The translations under genes were made by a program, and so were the position numbers. A stretch of DNA of 64,000 bases from Serinus canaria (taxonomy: Eukaryota; Chordata; Aves; Passeriformes; Fringillidae), in contig NC_066343.1 in the NCBI RefSeq assembly GCF_022539315.1, forward strand, positions 39,258,706 through 39,322,705, written 5' to 3'. The stretch's first letter is position 1. Every line of letters starts with the position of its first letter. Below are positions 29,506 through 39,425 of this stretch, piece after piece. The notes under the pieces are model-generated. The model did not search any database and was not told the DNA's origin. It saw nothing but the letters and a program-made list of their open reading frames with translations.

Positions 29506-29678
29506 AGCGGGGCGGGCAGCGGGGCGGGCAGCGGGGCGGGCAGCGGGGCGGGCAGCGGGGCGGGCAGCGGGGCGGGCAGCGGGGCGGGCCCCGGTGGGCG
29601 GAGGCGCTCCCCGTGCGCGCCACGCGGGAAGCGCGGTTAAGAGGCTGGCCTCGGCAGCGTGCGTGTTTCCTGCCAAGC
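29350..29678 (+). promoter_or_regulatory. QNG1: QNG1 CpG-rich promoter and 5'UTR
   Basis: GC-rich, TATA-less sequence upstream of the QNG1 ATG, dominated by the GC-box array. No splice site is needed between here and the start codon. The transcription start is probably about 29590-29670 (inference). Confidence 0.7.
29506..29589 (+). repeat. Seven perfect 12-bp GC-box repeats (AGCGGGGCGGGC)
   Basis: Seven uninterrupted copies of AGCGGGGCGGGC, each containing the Sp1-type GGGGCGGG core, end 90 bp before the QNG1 start codon. The array is a minisatellite and at the same time a promoter made of Sp/KLF sites. Runs of four Gs in each unit also give G-quadruplex potential. Confidence 0.95.
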
Positions 29679-32600
29679 ATGGAGGTGTTCCCGTCCCCCC
29701 TGGAGTCCGCCAAGTTCATAGCCGAGCACAGCAAAGATGTCTCCGTGGACGAGGAGGGAGCGCGGCGGGTGGCGGAGAGCCTGTTCGACAAAGCCTCGGC
29801 GGCGGAGTTCGGGCTAGCGGGGTGGAAAAGCCTACACGAGCTGAACCCCCGGGCCGCCGACAAGGAGGCTGTAGACTGGGTATTCCTGGTGGACACCCTC
29901 AACTTCTCCTTCTGGTCCGAGCAGGAGGAGCGCAAGTACCTCGTGAAGTACAAGGATAAAACCTACAGCGGCTACTGGTCGCTGTGCGCCGCCGTCAACA
30001 GGGCCCTGGACGATGGTCAGTGAGCGCCGGGGAAGCGGGGTCGGGCCGGGGCTGCGGGCGAGGGGCGTCGGATGACGAGCGTCGTGTATTAATGAAGGCG
30101 GCGTCTCATAACTGGGACACGCTCTTGGGAACTGCTGCTCGCTGTGTCGGTAGCTCTTTATGTGCGGGCGTCCCGTTGAGCTTGGGGAAGGGACCTGGAA
30201 GCGCTTTCAAAATACCCTTGTACTGAAACTAGCTAACTCTTGGCTGTTATCTGGGTTATCTCTTCCATTCCAAAGACTTTAAGGATTGCCAGTAGTTAGC
30301 TGTGCGTGACTTGGGTTATTTCACATGTATTCTTAAGTTGCATATTTCCATAGCAAATGAAGAAATGAGGCATAAAGTGAGAATCCTTTAGACTAATCAA
30401 ATGCCAGTGTCTAAAGTAAATCTGAAAACCCATATGCCCCTCTAACCTGTATTTTAAAACCAGTATTTTAAAGTTTCATATTTTAACCCAGTACTTTAGC
30501 ACTCCTTTTGCTATTCTCAGAAGAAAACCCCAACTGTTAGTAGGTATAGATGAAGGTTTTAATTAATTTTCTGCATAGTTATTTAGTAAATTAAGGGGTA
30601 TTAGCATTAAGACACTTCTTGTAAATGCACAACATGATTAGGACCCATGGGAAAACAGGCCTATTCTGACTAAGCTAGTTATGTCCTGACTATATTTGCT
30701 ATGTAAACATCACACTTGAAATACCAAAACTAAGCAGTTGGGGAAGTTACATACAAAAAGTAACAACAGTTCTGTGGTTGTATGTTGGAAGTTTGCTGTA
30801 AGGGATAACATTGTATGCACTCATAAATTTAGTTGTGACCAGCTCTGTGGATGCGGTTCTTGCTGAAAACAAAGGTGGGTTTAAGAGTTGATGGACTTCT
30901 TAGATCTTCCTATGGAAGTGCTTTCCTTTAGCAGACCACTGCACTAGGTCTATATGTTATGTTATGTGACAGCCTAAATATCTTATTTTCACTTTTCTGA
31001 AGGAATACCTATCACCAGTGCATCCTATTTTGCCACCATGACGCTTGACCAAGTTAGGCACGTATTTCGCTCTGACACAGAAGTGCCTTTGCCCTTGATT
31101 GAAGAAAGACACCGGGTGCTGAATGAAAGTGGAATAGTTCTGTTAGAGAAGTTTGGAGGGTCTTTCCTCACCTGTGTTAAAATGAGTGAGAAGAGTGCTC
31201 AGAAACTGCTGCATCTCATACTGGAAAATTTTCCTTCTTACAGAGATGAAGCTGTATTTGAGGTAAGCTAATTCTAAAGCTCTGGGAAAAAATCCTACTA
31301 TTTAGTAACAGTAAAAGACACTTGATAGTCCATAACTAGTCAGGACAAGAGTCACTTTCTTTTTCCCACCAGAGGAGTGCCTTTTTTCTCATATGCTGTC
31401 TCTTTATCAATTTACTGTAATTTATTTTGGTATGCTCTGAGTTCCCAGTTAGATCACATCTCCTTTGTACCCCTTAAAAATTCATAGTACTTGAGATCGT
31501 TCCTGCCTGAAAAATGGGAATCCTTTTTCATATTTTTTTTCCCACTTCTTTTGAATGGCTGACAGCCCTCTTCCCACCATCTTCTTTTTCTTTTACCTTA
31601 AGGGTCTCTGCAGCTAATGAAGGAAGTAAAACTGGTAGAATTAATGCACAGCTACTGGGACTCCACCCTCTAATGGCTCTTGATTCAGCAGGCTTTACTC
31701 AAATCACTACAGATTAGAAGTAACCCACATTTTTACAAATGTTGACAGTATACTGAAGCGTTTACTGAAAGAAACTGATGGGAATTAAGCAGGGATCATC
31801 TGGTTTCTTTGTCTCCCAATTTTCACTTAAACAGGCATGGTTTTCATTTAGCACCTGTGACTTATGTAGCAGCTTGTGTGCTCAGTTGTATGTGAAGTAG
31901 TACTTAGCTGTTACATCATTAAATCTAGAAGACTTTGTTAATGACAATACAGCCTATACTACTGGTCTGTGCAGTCTTTTCAGCTTCTTGGAATACCAGT
32001 CACTGAAGCTTTGAACCTATTGCATTTATTGCCCTTCAGTAGGAGGTGTCATTTTATTTTCCTTTGTCTCCTGCTGTGAAGCAAAATATATTTACATAAA
32101 AAATCAGAGGTTCTTTTGAATTAATCTTTGAAGCTACTGGTTTCATTTATTTGGGTTTATTTGGGTTATTTTAACATAAAAAGTAATTTTTTGACAATTT
32201 TTGTGATCAAAAAGGAAGTATTTTCTAAGTAAAGTGATATTTTCTTATCTTTATAGCAGCTTTATTCATTGATGTTATATCTTTCATGAGATGATGATGA
32301 GTGCTTTATAAAGCAAGCCTCCTTAAAAGCAGCAGCAGACTACAGAACGAAAAGCTGTTCCAAAAATGATTCCAGACCGTAAGCACTGACTTAGTAATAA
32401 AGCCTGTTGCATGAATATGGAAGCTTTTTTTCTTCTTTCACGAAGCAAAATGTGTATTTTGAAGGTAGTGACATAGATCATCTTATTTTTATGGCAGCAG
32501 GTTGAGCTCTCACAAGTAAGACTTCTAAAGGGTTAGTCAGAACTGGAAAGATGGTGAAATATCCAACAGCAAACCAGTGCTTTTCAGTACCTCCCTGAAG

Positions 32601-35600
32601 GAGAAATATATAGAAGTTAAGTCCTACATTAGAATCATACTATCACAGACTGCTAAGCTGACCTTCTAAAATTAGCACAATTATTTGACTGTATGTTTTT
32701 CCAAATACATATACAAAATACTTTTAATAATTACACATGTAATCCCAGAAATTGCCAGTGTTAGTCTTTCTGAAAAAGAAAATGCAAACCAAGACCAAAA
32801 ACTCCAAAACATTTTTTTCTCCTTGGTGGATAATTCATATTTAGTTGCTGTGCTGCATTTGATTCCAACAGCAGTTAAAGTTTTAGACTACATTGTACTC
32901 ATATATCAGGGATTTTGTGTTCTGACAGAGACTTAGTGGAGTCCTTTTTGATCTATATTGCATGTATTCATCTTTTACTTACCATCCATCACCTGGGGCT
33001 GAGGTTATAAAATTCTCATGATCCTATTCTTTTTTTTTAATGTCTGTGCTGTCCCATTTTGCTCTTTGCCAGCACAATACTCCTCCTTTCTTTTAATGTC
33101 AGTAGGTCATAATTAGATATAGTCGTTAACATCAGCAGATTGTACTGCAGAGAAGGTGCAAATGTTCCTGTATGTGGTACTATTTCCTGGAAAGGCAAAG
33201 TGTTGCAGAAAAAAAGATAAAAGAGATATAGTTGTATTGCCATGTTGAAAAAGTTCCATTTTTGATAAATTGTACTGTCTTTACTGTCTTTCACAGACAG
33301 AATCATGGACTAGGTAAGGGTTTAAGGGACCAAAAGTGGATCCAACCTCCCTGCTCAAGCAGTGTGATCCCAGAGCAGATGGCACAGGATTGTGTCCAGA
33401 AAGTTCTTGTGCATATGCCATGAGAGAAGCTCCACAATCTCTTTAAACAATCTGTGCCAGTGCAGTCACTTACACAGTAAAAAAGTTCTTAAGTTCCTCC
33501 AATTTGACATATGGTATCATCCACCTAGTGTTTTTCCTGCTTTCTAAATAAATAGTGGGAAAATTAACTTGAAATGCTTCATAGTCTTTTTCATATCAAG
33601 ATTTTTGTATAAACTTAATATGTTCTGTACAACAAAAAATTTAACAATGAAACAATTAATTTATAAATTACCTGCTCAGTGATGAGTCCTAGACAATATT
33701 TTTTTCCTAATTAAGCTACAGCATGAAATGAAAACTTCCATTCTAATTCTGCCTTCCTCTACTCTTGTGAAATGGTGTGGTGCTAGAGACAATCAGTACT
33801 TTACTACTGAAAAATTCCTAATGCTATGAAAGAATGACACTCTTACTTTGGGACAGTAGGAGCTATGATAAAATTTGATCTGTTAATTATTTACTTCTTG
33901 TTACCACTTCTCATGTGATGTCTAAGGTGATGTTTTGTTATCTAAGGTACAAAATCACCTATGTTCTCTAGGAGTAAGTTTGTGCATCTATGTCAAGTAT
34001 AGAATGACGCATAGGGAAGGCAGGAGTTTTGAGGATGTTATGGAAGTTGTTCTTTGAAATGTAGTTGAACTTCCCGGTGTTTTTTGGAGAATATAATTCA
34101 AGGACAAGAAATGTGATTTGCTGTCAGGAATAGTTACAGCATCTTGGCAGTAAACAAAGAGGAGCATTCATTAAAGTTTTCACCAGAATTCTGTTTCTTT
34201 AAGAGTACAGATAAATGGATTTACAAAATTATTTAATTGCCTAGTACCATACAGGCCTATTATGCTTCTCTTGTCAACATAAAAGGTAGGATGTACTGTA
34301 GAGGTTCTGAAAATTAATGTTGCTGGACATTCAACTGCAGTGTTTACTAAGTGGCAGTAAACAACTGTGAATGTGTTCTGAAATCCAGGCATATTCTAAA
34401 CAATTTTTATTTGCTGCAGTAACTTTTATTTATATTGTTACTTTTTTATTTCAGTTTATTTATGAGCATTCCACATAATCCATGTTTGTAGTTTGATATT
34501 GTTTAGATTTCAAGATATTTAAGAATATTGCAGTTTTATTCTGTTTTAGTTAACTGATGTTTGCTTAACAATATGTCATGCTTAATGTGTTATTTGCTAT
34601 ATTTATTGATCAGGCACTTAAACAATCCATAATTTCTTTCTTTAGAAAAAGAAGGTGTCTTTCTACAAACGGGCACAAATACTTGTGGCTGACACGTGGA
34701 GTGTTTTAGAAGGCAAAGGAGATGGCTCTTTTGATGATATTTCCAGTCTGACAATATTTGCTGACTACAGAATTCCACAAGTCCTTGTTCACTTAAAAGC
34801 AATGAAGTATTCTGAAAAATTAATGAAGAAACTACATGAAGGTTTGTTCTGTCCTTGCTAATATCAAGTAATCTTTCTGCCTGATACTGTATACTAAGAA
34901 CTAAGGCTAGTTTTAAAATGTAATATGTTGTCCATGTAAGGGTTACGTGTCAGTTTTTTTCCTACAGGGATTTCTTAGGCACTGGTGAGGTAACAAGAAG
35001 GAACTTTTTCTCTAACCATGATCTTGAGTGAGATCTCAGGGTTACTTTTTTATAAAGACCTAACTGTTTTGTGGATCAAACATTGATAAGGGAAGAATTA
35101 AAGACTCAGAGATAATTTGAGTTTCTAAATGAATTTCTGAAAAGCTGCTGCTGGAAAACCACTTTTGAGAATGAGAATGGTTGCAATTTTTGAATACATA
35201 AAAGAAGCAATTATTTTTGTCATTAATTCAAATTTGTAAAAGCATGGGAATTCCTCTGAATTGCTAGTTAATAAGCAAAGTAATATTATAAGCATCCATT
35301 AAAAATATTGCTTTAAATGAAGTCAATTGCACATGACTAGGATTTAATTTTTTAAGCTTGATTTCATCTTCCCAATATTTACTAACTATGAATTTCAGTG
35401 AATAAAAATAAGTCAATCTCTTTTGCACTGCAAAATGACTGTATTTGGATGTAGAACTGTTATTATGCAATTTCAGAAATACTCAGGTAGATAAACAGAT
35501 TAATGCAGTTGCCCATGATCTTTAAAAGAATGGCTGTACATGTATTTATGTTTTTATCCATACAACTATCTATATCTAAATAACTAAATAGACCTCATAG

Positions 35601-36333
35601 ACATTTTATCCTTCCATGAATCTTAATGAGAACATTCCCATTTAAATAATTCCACTATTTCTCTTTACATTCAGTTATTTTGGGGGGTTGTTATTTTTAA
35701 TTTTAAAATCTTAGACTTCAGTCACCCTGGTAGAAAATATACTATGAAGTATAATAATTATATACTAAAAAGTATACTATAATAAAAGAATATCTTTTTT
35801 GTCTCTGTAAGCAAAGAAATGATTGTATGATTTGCATTACACCCTGCTCCTAAAGCAGTTCCTTAGAATACAGGCTGTTGCTTGAATTGAATGGGAGAGA
35901 AGCTTCTAAGTGCAGTATGGTAAAATTAAAGTAATGGTTAGAAAATGTATAGCAACACTGTTAATAGTTGCTGGGTAAGTCATGAGAGCTAGAATCCTAG
36001 AACAGAATAAATGTGAAGGGGGAAAAAATTCACAGATTTAGTCAGTCCCTGGCCTTCTGTCTGTTCCATGTAAATGGATTGCTGTCTCTTGTGTCTGCAG
36101 GAACGCTTTTCCAGTCTGGAGACAAAGAAGAGGTAGAGATCCGTGGCTGTTCTATTTGGTGTTGTGCATTGATCTGTAAGCACCTTCAGGAGCTCTATCA
36201 GAAGAAGGGTCAGGACATGCATAAAAAAATCAATGCAGTTTTACTGGATTATTATCTTTGGGATTATGCCAGGGATCACAGGGCAGAGATGAAAGATATC
36301 CCGTTCCACCGAGTACGGTGTATATATTACTAG
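29679..36333 (+). CDS. QNG1: Queuosine 5'-phosphate N-glycosylase/hydrolase (C9orf64 orthologue)
   Basis: QNG1 releases queuine base from queuosine 5'-monophosphate so that it can be reused to modify tRNA (DUF2419 family). The exons are 29679-30015, 31003-31262, 34646-34841 and 36101-36333. Phases join cleanly to 1026 nt, 341 aa, the human length. Recognisable segments are [16 protein letters not shown] at the N-terminus, [67 protein letters not shown], then the FADYRIPQ motif with Asp at about 239 (catalytic in this family as I recall), [12 protein letters not shown], and the end [10 protein letters not shown]. The ATG context is AGCATGG. The gene lies downstream of HNRNPK on the same strand with its own GC-box promoter. 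No lesions were seen. Confidence 0.96.
30016..31002 (+). other. QNG1: QNG1 intron 1
   Basis: The GTCAGTG donor is non-optimal (GTCAGT) and the acceptor is TTCTGAAG. The first 200 nt is GC-rich promoter spill-over; the rest is AT-rich with nothing recognised. Confidence 0.5.
31263..34645 (+). other. QNG1: QNG1 intron 2
   Basis: This 3.4-kb AT-rich intron contains one short CR1 fragment at about 33320-33560. Otherwise nothing recognised. Confidence 0.5.
33320..33560 (-). mobile_element. CR1 LINE fragment
   Basis: It carries 'ggatccaacctccctgctc', 'gcagatggcacaggattgtg' and 'gagaagctccacaatctct', matching the reverse complement of a CR1 3' end. It is antisense to QNG1. Confidence 0.75.
34842..36100 (+). 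other. QNG1: QNG1 intron 3
   Basis: This 1.26-kb AT-rich intron has no recognisable repeat or gene. Confidence 0.5.
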
Positions 36334-36810
36334 GTCCAGCCTGATAGCTCTTGTATTGCTGCCTTATCTTTTGAACTGCAGTTTTGCTTTTCATGTGGTG
36401 ATTTGTCATGCACTAATTTGGAACCGTTAAATCAAATGCTTGTTTTTTAGTGATGAAATAACAATGTGCTTTTTATCCCCCTGATTGTTTTATTACCTTT
36501 TTGTTACCTTTCTTTTAATCTTTTGCTTGTCCTGACTGGAATTAACAGTGTAAATTTTGCAGGCAGCCCATATTAAGGTAGGGTTTATTTCTCCTGTTTT
36601 GACCTTTGTATTGGTGTATGTGGCTACCTGTGCGCACAGCCAGATGCGTGTGCGTGAAGATCCTGTGGTGTACCTTGCTCCTCAGCCCCTCCTGTTCCTG
36701 CCTGTCCCCTGTCATACTTGCACAGAGGTGACAGGTGCTTGGCAGATGATTTACTGCTCAGAGATCAAAGTGTAACTTGTCCAATCATCCAATAAACAGT
36801 GCAGTGACAG
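36334..36810 (+). other. QNG1: QNG1 3'UTR and poly(A) signal
   Basis: An AATAAA hexamer at 36791-36796, about 460 nt after the stop, is the likely 3' end. Confidence 0.7.
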
Positions 36811-36904
36811 ACGTGCCATTGGGGGTGTATCTGTGTTTTTATTGCTAGGGTTGAGATGGGGGTGTTCAGTCCATGCAGCGAGGAAGGTAGGAAAGGGAGG
36901 GGAA

Positions 36905-37350
36905 GAATCACAGAATCACTTACGTTGGAAAAAATCTCTGGGATCAGCAAGTCCAGCCTGTGACCAAACACGACTTTGTCTACTAGACCACGGCACACCG
37001 TGTCTAGTAGAGTGCAATGTCCAGTCTTTCCTTAAACACCTCCAGGGACTGTGATTCCATCACCTGCCTAGGCAGTGTGTTCCAATATTTAATCACCCTT
37101 TATGTGAAGAAATTTTTCCTGATGTCCAACCTGAACTTTCCTTATCACAGCTTGAAGCTATTTCCTTTTGTTACTGGCATCTGTTGGCTGTGAGAAGAGG
37201 CCGAATGCCATCTTGCTACTCCTTCCTTCCCGGCAGTTGTAGAGAGCAGTAAGGTCCCCCTGAGCGTCCTCCAGGCTAAACAGACCCAGCTCCCTCAGCC
37301 GCTCCGTCAGTGCTCCTAACAGCACTTTTGCTACAGACCCTTCCCTGGCG
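36905..37350 (-). mobile_element. CR1 LINE 3' fragment
   Basis: Starting 'gaatcacagaatcacttacg', it continues with 'aagtccagcctgtgacc', 'cctccagggactgtgattcc' and 'gaagaaatttttcctgatg', then 'aggctaaacagacccagctc' and 'cgcttctctggacacagc'. It runs directly into the minisatellite, which may have grown from CR1-adjacent GC-rich sequence. Confidence 0.85.
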
Positions 37351-37367
37351 CTTCTCTGGACACAGCC

Positions 37368-37650
37368 CACACACAGCTCGCCGTCCTTCCCGGACGGAGG
37401 GGCCGACACCCCTCACACACCTCACTGTCCTTCCCGGACGGAGGGGCCGACACCCCACACACAGCTCGCTGTCCTTCCTGGACGGAGGGGAGACACCCCA
37501 CACACACCTCACCGTCCTTCTGGGACGGAGGGGCCGACACCCCACACACAGCTCGCTGTCCTTCCTGGACGGAGGGGAGACACCCCACACACACCTCACC
37601 GTCCTTCTGGGACGGAGGGGCCGACATCCCACACACACCTCACCGACTCC
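37368..37650 (+). repeat. 43-44 bp minisatellite, six copies plus a partial
   Basis: Each unit is roughly CACACAC(AG/CT)CTC, then CCGTCCTT..GGACGG, then AGGGG(CC)GACACCCC. Copies 3+4 and 5+6 repeat as a pair of about 87 bp, so the latest expansion was of a dimer. CCGTCC/GGACGG (CTGTCC in some units) forms a short hairpin in the units. It lies between a CR1 fragment and the KIF27 promoter. The reading frames of up to 201 aa across it are repeat artefacts. Confidence 0.9.
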
Positions 37651-37960
37651 CGGGCAGGGCGGCGCGAAGAAGCGGGAGCCGCCGGCCGCGCCCCGCTCGC
37701 GCTCGTCCGGCCGCGGGGGGCGCTGTGCGCGCGGCGCGGGCCGGCATGGCGGCCGTTGCCTAGCGAGGGGCCGCAAACAGCGCCGGCCGCCCGCCGCCCT
37801 CGCTGCGGCCCGGGCCCACGGCACGGCACGGCACGGCACGGCACGGTGGCCTCCGCGGCTGTAGCGGCTCTCGACACTCACGCGTGGTACGATCCCGGCT
37901 GCTCCTCAGGTTTGGAGACGTTGCAAACACGGAAAATCCGCTGGGCCGGGTTCAGAGCAT
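37651..37960 (+). promoter_or_regulatory. KIF27: KIF27 CpG-rich promoter
   Basis: GC- and CpG-rich sequence at the expected distance upstream of the KIF27 start-codon exon. A GTTGCC half-site at 37755-37760 (GTTGCCTAGCGAGG) resembles a degenerate RFX X-box, as expected for a ciliary gene, but the second half is weak. The exact first exon and donor were not resolved. Confidence 0.6.
37817..37846 (+). repeat. Six perfect CACGG pentamers
   Basis: (CACGG)6 lies within the KIF27 promoter. It is a short GC microsatellite likely to vary in length. Confidence 0.95.
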
Positions 37961-39329
37961 CCCTGCAAGTGGAAAGGTTGCCTGTGTGTTTGTCTCTGCC
38001 TTATGGCAGCCGCGGGCGTCGACACCCGAGTATCTCTCTTGCCTTGATGTATTGGGAATGTTTCATATTCCCACGTTCTTTTACAAAGTAGATTCTGTGG
38101 AAATACGGTTTCACTGCCACACCCCGGACATTGTTTGTTAATCTGTTTGTTTATAAATGTAACTTTAAAAAGAGAGTAGGAAATGTTGGCATTTAAGAAC
38201 AGCACTTGCTAGGGGGCAGAAAAATAATGCACCCAGATAACTAAACTCAATTATCAATCAAAAGGTGTTTTTAATCTGTAGTTAGTATGTTTATGTGTCT
38301 GTTTCTGATTGGCCGTGTCATTAATGATACAAGTTATTCTCATTCTTTGCTTATTTGTTCTTGCTCTCAGTCAGTGAAACGGGGCTTTTCTTTTTTCAAA
38401 GTTCAGCCAAGTCCTCTAAAAGGAGTAAAATGAAATGCAAAAGCTCTTCTCTTTACTGCTGCGAGATTACAATGTTTTAAGCTATTAGTTTTTAACAGAC
38501 TTGAATTTTGGGAGCTTAGCTGATTTCTGCCAGTTTAGTAATACAGCTTTCTTGAAGACAATGTGTGTGGGAGCAGGAAGTTCAGCAGACTTTACCTTGC
38601 ATGACAGAAATTCTCAGAGTTAGCAACAGCAATGGAAAATATGTGTGTGGGATCCCATGCAGATTTTTGAACAGCTATAAAGAAAGACAATTCCTTAATC
38701 ATTAAATTGTGCTACTGTGCAATGACTATGCTGTAAGAATGAATATGCACCAGGCAGTATAAGGAATCATGTATGCAAAAATTATATTTACTAAAAAATA
38801 ATTACATATGTGCCTAAAGTTTCAGATGAAAATCAGAGGAATGTTCTACATGTAGTAAATAGATACATTTAAAACCACACTTTTTTGTGCTTGTTAGAAA
38901 TGTTTGGTGCTTGGTAAGTGGAAGAGGGTATTGAAACATGTATGTATATACAACTTCTGGAGAAGAAGTTTTTGTTTCATTTGTGTTGCCTATGCAATAT
39001 GAATGCAGGAACAGGAAAATGAGAGGATCCATTGTAAGCCTTTGCTTTATCAACAGTGTTTATTAAAACTTGCTATATTGTTGCTTTGTTTGACTGTGTT
39101 ATATTCAAATAGGAAATCAGGCAACTTTCAGACTTAAGTCTGCTAACCTGGGAATTAATAGATGCAAAATAATTTATTGCTGATTATATAGTTATTAATA
39201 GAGCTGCATTTATATCAGGTACTTTTCAAGAATGTAATGGTACTTACGTGTTCCTTAGAAAATCTCAACTTTTCATTTCAGGAAATACATTCTTTTGTAT
39301 TATTTAACATGGAAAACTTTTTTTCTTAG
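37961..39329 (+). other. KIF27: KIF27 5'UTR intron region
   Basis: This AT-rich interval lies between the promoter and an acceptor TTTTTTTCTTAG ending at 39329. No repeat element or coding exon was recognised. Confidence 0.5.
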
Positions 39330-39425
39330 TTGCAGACAATGTGAATGAGCTGAACAGAGCTGTGGTAACAGATTTCTTCTTGGCTATGTGAATACTGAGT
39401 GGGAAGCCCAGTGGTGGAGTCTGGC
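39330..39425 (+). promoter_or_regulatory. KIF27: KIF27 leader with three minimal upstream ORFs
   Basis: The exon segment before the KIF27 ATG contains ATG-TGA at 39339-39344, ATG-AGC-TGA at 39345-39353 and ATG-TGA at 39386-39391. Start-stop elements are known to stall initiating ribosomes and lower downstream translation. The main frame has a TGA at 39396-39398, so the ATG at 39426 is its first in-frame start. Confidence 0.75.

Noticed and set aside
29613..29678. N-terminal extension of QNG1 from 29613
   Set aside because: It would start at GTG. The ATG at 29679 has a good context and gives the family length of 341 aa.
29393..29953. 186-aa minus-strand and 139-aa plus-strand frames over the QNG1 5' end
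   Set aside because: Shadows of the GC-box array and of the real QNG1 first exon.
37368..37650. CRISPR-like array
   Set aside because: The units are contiguous tandem copies with no unique spacers, and the genome is vertebrate.
37276..37881. 201-aa minus and 184-aa plus frames near the KIF27 promoter
   Set aside because: They result from the 43-44 bp minisatellite and promoter GC content; the repeated peptide follows the DNA repeat.
39399..39425. N-terminal extension of KIF27 from 39399
   Set aside because: That codon is GTG directly after an in-frame TGA. The family start MEEIPVKV corresponds to the ATG at 39426.
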